A stretch of 19,320 nucleotides of DNA from JAHEJV01 sp964653555 (GTDB lineage: Bacteria > Myxococcota_A > UBA9160 > SMWR01): the NCBI GenBank assembly GCA_964653555.1, contig CAZZFT010000095.1, forward strand, positions 1-19,320. The letters run 5' to 3'. The position numbers and the translations under genes were made by a program. The notes beneath the pieces are model-generated. The model was not told where the DNA came from and ran no database searches. It was given only the letters and a program-made list of their open reading frames with translations. Position 1 is the stretch's first letter; each line of letters starts with the position of its first letter. This document shows, one piece after another, positions 15,344 through 19,320 of the stretch.

Positions 15344-16450
15344 ATGGGCGCCTACATCGTCCGCCGCCTGCTGCTGATGATTCCCACGGTCTTCATCATC
15401 ATGCTCGCGAACTTCGCCGTGGTGCAGGTGGTGCCCGGCGGACCCATCGAGCGCATCCTCGCCCGGCTCGATCACACGGCGGTCTCCGCCACCGCGCGGG
15501 TGGCGGGGGCCAGCGGCGAGACCCTTCCGGGATCGCAGCAGCGCTCCGGCGGGGCCGGTGGGACGCGCACCTACCGGGGCGCCGAGGGCCTGGATCCGGA
15601 GTTCATCCGGCAGCTGGAGCACCAGTTCGGCTTCGACCAGCCGGTGTGGAAGCGCTTCCTGCTGATGATGGACAGCTATCTGCGCTTCGACTTCGGCAAG
15701 AGCTACTTCCGCGACGAGACGGTGATGCGGTTGGTCGCCGAGAAGCTGCCGGTCTCGATCTCGCTCGGCCTGTGGACGACGCTGCTCGTCTATCTGGTCT
15801 CGATTCCCCTGGGCATCGCGAAGGCCGTACGCGACGGCACGCGCTTCGACGTCTGGACCAGCGGCCTGGTGATCGCGGGCAACGCGCTGCCCGCCTTCTT
15901 GTTCGCGATCCTGCTCGTCGTACTGTTCGCCGGCGGGCGCTACGTCGCCTGGTTCCCGCTCCGCGGCATCGTCTCGGACGACTGGCGCGAGCTCGCCTGG
16001 CCGGCCCTGGTCGCCGACTACTTCTGGCACATGACGCTGCCCGTCCTGTCCCTGGTGATCGGCGGCTTCGCGTCGCTCACCATCCTGACCAAGAACTCCT
16101 TCCTCGACGAGATCAACAAGCAGTACGTGGTGACGGCGAGGGCGAAGGGATTGAGCCAGCGGCGCGTGCTCTACGGGCACGTGTTCCGCAACGCCATGCT
16201 GATCGTGATCGCGGGCTTTCCGGTCGCCTTCGTCGCGGTGCTCTTCACCGAATCCCTGCTCATCGAGGTGATCTTCTCCCTGGACGGGCTCGGACTGCTC
16301 GGCTTCGAGGCAGCCGTGAATCGCGACTACCCGGTGATGTTCGGCACCCTCTACGTGTTCACGCTGCTGGGGCTCTTCCTGGGGCTGGTGAGCGACCTGA
16401 CCTACGCGCTCGTGGACCCGCGGATCGACTTCGAAGGGCGGGAGGTCTAG
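15344..16450 (+). CDS. yejB: YejB-type ABC importer permease
   Basis: Inner-membrane permease of the YejABEF peptide importer, 368 residues, near the E. coli length. The N-terminus MGAYIVRRLLLMIPTVFIIM is almost that of E. coli YejB. A periplasmic stretch with Gly/Ser-rich filler (about 42-85, ending YRGAEGLDPEF) follows, then LPVSISLGLWTTLLVYLVS and a transmembrane core. The EAA-type ATPase-contact loop VVTARAKGLSQRRVLYGHVF is near residues 262-281. The protein ends DPRIDFEGREV. The ATG at 15344 follows an AAGGA site. The stop abuts yejE, whose GTG start lies 3 nt later, with its ribosome site GGAGG (16441-16445) inside the yejB end. Confidence 0.95.
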   Translation: MGAYIVRRLLLMIPTVFIIMLANFAVVQVVPGGPIERILARLDHTAVSATARVAGASGETLPGSQQRSGGAGGTRTYRGAEGLDPEFIRQLEHQFGFDQPVWKRFLLMMDSYLRFDFGKSYFRDETVMRLVAEKLPVSISLGLWTTLLVYLVSIPLGIAKAVRDGTRFDVWTSGLVIAGNALPAFLFAILLVVLFAGGRYVAWFPLRGIVSDDWRELAWPALVADYFWHMTLPVLSLVIGGFASLTILTKNSFLDEINKQYVVTARAKGLSQRRVLYGHVFRNAMLIVIAGFPVAFVAVLFTESLLIEVIFSLDGLGLLGFEAAVNRDYPVMFGTLYVFTLLGLFLGLVSDLTYALVDPRIDFEGREV

Positions 16451-16453
16451 GCG

Positions 16454-17526
16454 GTGGTGCGCCTGCGCGTGGGCGAGGTGGGGCGCCGTCGCTGGCACAG
16501 CTTCTGCCGGAACCGCCGGGCCTACTGGTCTCTGTGGATCTTCCTGGTCTTCTTCCTCGGTACGCTGCCCGCCGAGTGGGTGGCGAACGACCGGCCGCTG
16601 CTGGTGCGCTACGACGGCCAACTCTACTTCCCCGTGCTGCGCGCCTACCCCGAGACCGCCTTCGGCGGCGTCTTCCAGACCGAGGCCGACTACAAGGATC
16701 CGGCGGTACAGGCACTGATTCGCGCGCGAGGCTGGATGATCTGGCCGCCTATCCCCTACCGCTACGACACCCTGTGTCTGGATCTGCCGTCGCCGGCTCC
16801 CTCGCCCCCCACGGCGTCCAACTGGCTCGGCACCGACGACCAGGCTCGCGACGTGGGGGCGCGGCTCGTGTACGGGTTCCGCATCTCCGTTCTCTTCGGG
16901 CTGGTGCTGACCGTGCTCTCGTCGCTGGTCGGCGTCGGCGCGGGCGCCGTGCAGGGCTACTTCGGGGGGCGCATCGACCTGTTCTTCCAGCGCTTCATCG
17001 AGATCTGGTCGAGCCTGCCGTCGCTCTACCTGCTGATCATCCTGGCGAGCGTGGTCACCCCGAGCTTCGGGTGGCTGCTCGGTCTGCTGCTCCTCTTCTC
17101 GTGGACGAGGCTGGTGGGGGTGGTCCGCGCCGAGTTCCTGCGCACGCGGAACTTCGACTACGTGCGCGCCGCGCGCGCTCTCGGCGCCGGCGACGCGGCG
17201 ATCATGTGGCGCCACATCCTGCCCAATGCCATGACGGCGACACTGAGCTTTCTGCCCTTCGTGCTCTCCGGCGCGATCACCTCGCTGACGGCGCTCGACT
17301 TCCTCGGCTTCGGTCTGCCACCGGGCAGCCCCTCGCTGGGCGAGCTCCTCAACCAGGGCAAGAACAACCTCAGCGCACCCTGGCTGGGGATCCCGGGCTT
17401 CGTCGTGCTCGCCGGCATGCTCACACTGCTGATCTTCGTGGGCGAGGGTGCCCGCGACGCCTTCGACCCGCGCAAGACGTTCCGCTCCGGGGTGCCCCCG
17501 GCGTCGCCGGTCTCGGGGAGTGCCTC

Positions 17527-17530
<4 letters not shown>
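16454..17530 (+). CDS. yejE: YejE-type ABC importer permease
   Basis: Second permease of the peptide importer, 358 residues from tandem GTG GTG codons at 16454. The first transmembrane segment (YWSLWIFLVFFLGTLPAEWV) is followed by a large periplasmic domain containing GGVFQTEADYKDPAV and WPPIPYRYDT. WLGTDDQARDVGARLVYGFR then precedes the membrane core, a family hallmark. The EAA loop RAARALGAGDAAIMWRHILP is at about 236-255, and LTALDFLGFGLPPGSPSLGE is also conserved. The C-terminus has DAFDPRKTF. The stop codon overlaps the GTG of yejF (GTGA), implying translational coupling of permease and ATPase. Confidence 0.94.
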
Positions 17531-19146
<1,616 letters not shown>

Positions 19147-19177
19147 GGGGAGGCTCGCAGCACCGTGGCCGCCCCGC

Positions 19178-19206
19178 GACCGTCGGCGACATCCGACGCC
19201 GCGGTC
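19178..19206. terminator. Possible terminator hairpin after yejF
   Basis: gaccgtcgg (19178-19186) pairs with ccga...cggtc (19193-19206) around a 6-nt loop, with a 5-nt bulge on the right arm. It sits 31 nt after the yejF stop and overlaps the stop codon of the converging gene. There is no T-run, so the call rests on position and dyad symmetry alone. Confidence 0.25.
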
Positions 19207-19320
19207 ACCGCCGGGCCAGCGCTGCGCCTCGCGGCGCGCCGAGGAGCGCGCGCAGCGCCGCGGCCAGGCGCTCGTAGTCGGCCCGCCGGTTGTAGGCCTG
19301 GGCGGAGATCCGCAGCAGGC
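19205..19320 (-). CDS. C-terminal end of a probable class V aminotransferase-like protein (partial)
   Basis: The last 37 codons of a minus-strand gene whose start lies beyond the right edge. The visible translation begins LLRISAQAYNRRADYERLAA and ends GAALARR before a TGA at 19205-19207. An 'RIS-x-x-x-YN-x-x-x-D-x-x-RL-x-x-AL' ending is typical of class V aminotransferases such as the isopenicillin N epimerase-like and cysteine-desulfurase-like group, where it closes the small domain. The catalytic lysine region is outside the window, so activity cannot be judged. It converges with yejF, 58 nt between the stops. Confidence 0.6.
   Translation of the reverse strand, partial: LLRISAQAYNRRADYERLAAALRALLGAPRGAALARR

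Noticed and set aside
13405..15345. A 646-residue minus-strand open frame opposite yejA
   Set aside because: It is an antisense shadow with valine/leucine/arginine-biased composition, and the yejA reading is strongly matched to its family.

Overview
This is a very GC-rich window (about 70% by eye) with long spurious antisense open frames and strong G/C third-position bias. The genes point to a didermic (Gram-negative) bacterium. There is a homodimeric-type AceE, four genes with lipoprotein signals, an MltD-type lytic transglycosylase and a complete yejABEF peptide ABC importer. I cannot place the lineage more finely; a high-GC proteobacterium or a myxococcal/deltaproteobacterial-type group is a guess.

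Layout. 1-3556 (minus strand): an apparent operon of an alpha/beta hydrolase, lipoyl synthase lipA and pyruvate dehydrogenase E1 aceE, the last running off the left edge. 3557-3860: a gene-free spacer with two identical 46-bp palindromic repeats that stop 2 nt from the next gene's stop codon. 3861-5843 (minus strand): a degenerate-receiver/double-PilZ protein, preceded in transcription order by a CGFS monothiol glutaredoxin (grxD) and an Rrf2/IscR-like Fe-S regulator, the last two overlapping at an ATGA. 5908-6942 (plus): moaA, divergent from the Rrf2 gene across a 64-nt shared promoter region. 7025-8440 (minus): an alkaline-phosphatase-superfamily phosphodiesterase lipoprotein. 8556-12002 (plus): a family-3 solute-binding lipoprotein, an M48 metalloprotease lipoprotein and a fatty acid hydroxylase/sterol desaturase membrane protein. 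12028-13266 (minus): mltD. 13528-19146 (plus): yejA-yejB-yejE-yejF. 19205-19320 (minus): the C-terminus of an aminotransferase-V-like protein.

How the genes may work together. The left third has an Fe-S/cofactor theme. LipA and MoaA are radical-SAM Fe-S enzymes, CGFS glutaredoxins carry Fe-S clusters, and the Rrf2 protein probably senses them. LipA makes the lipoyl cofactor of the pyruvate dehydrogenase complex whose E1 is encoded next to it. The right third has a cell-envelope theme. MltD cuts murein into anhydromuropeptides, and YejABEF-type importers take up peptides and, in some bacteria, muropeptides, so the divergent mltD/yejABEF pair may be a peptidoglycan-recycling module. No CRISPR array, rRNA, tRNA, transposase or phage gene was seen.
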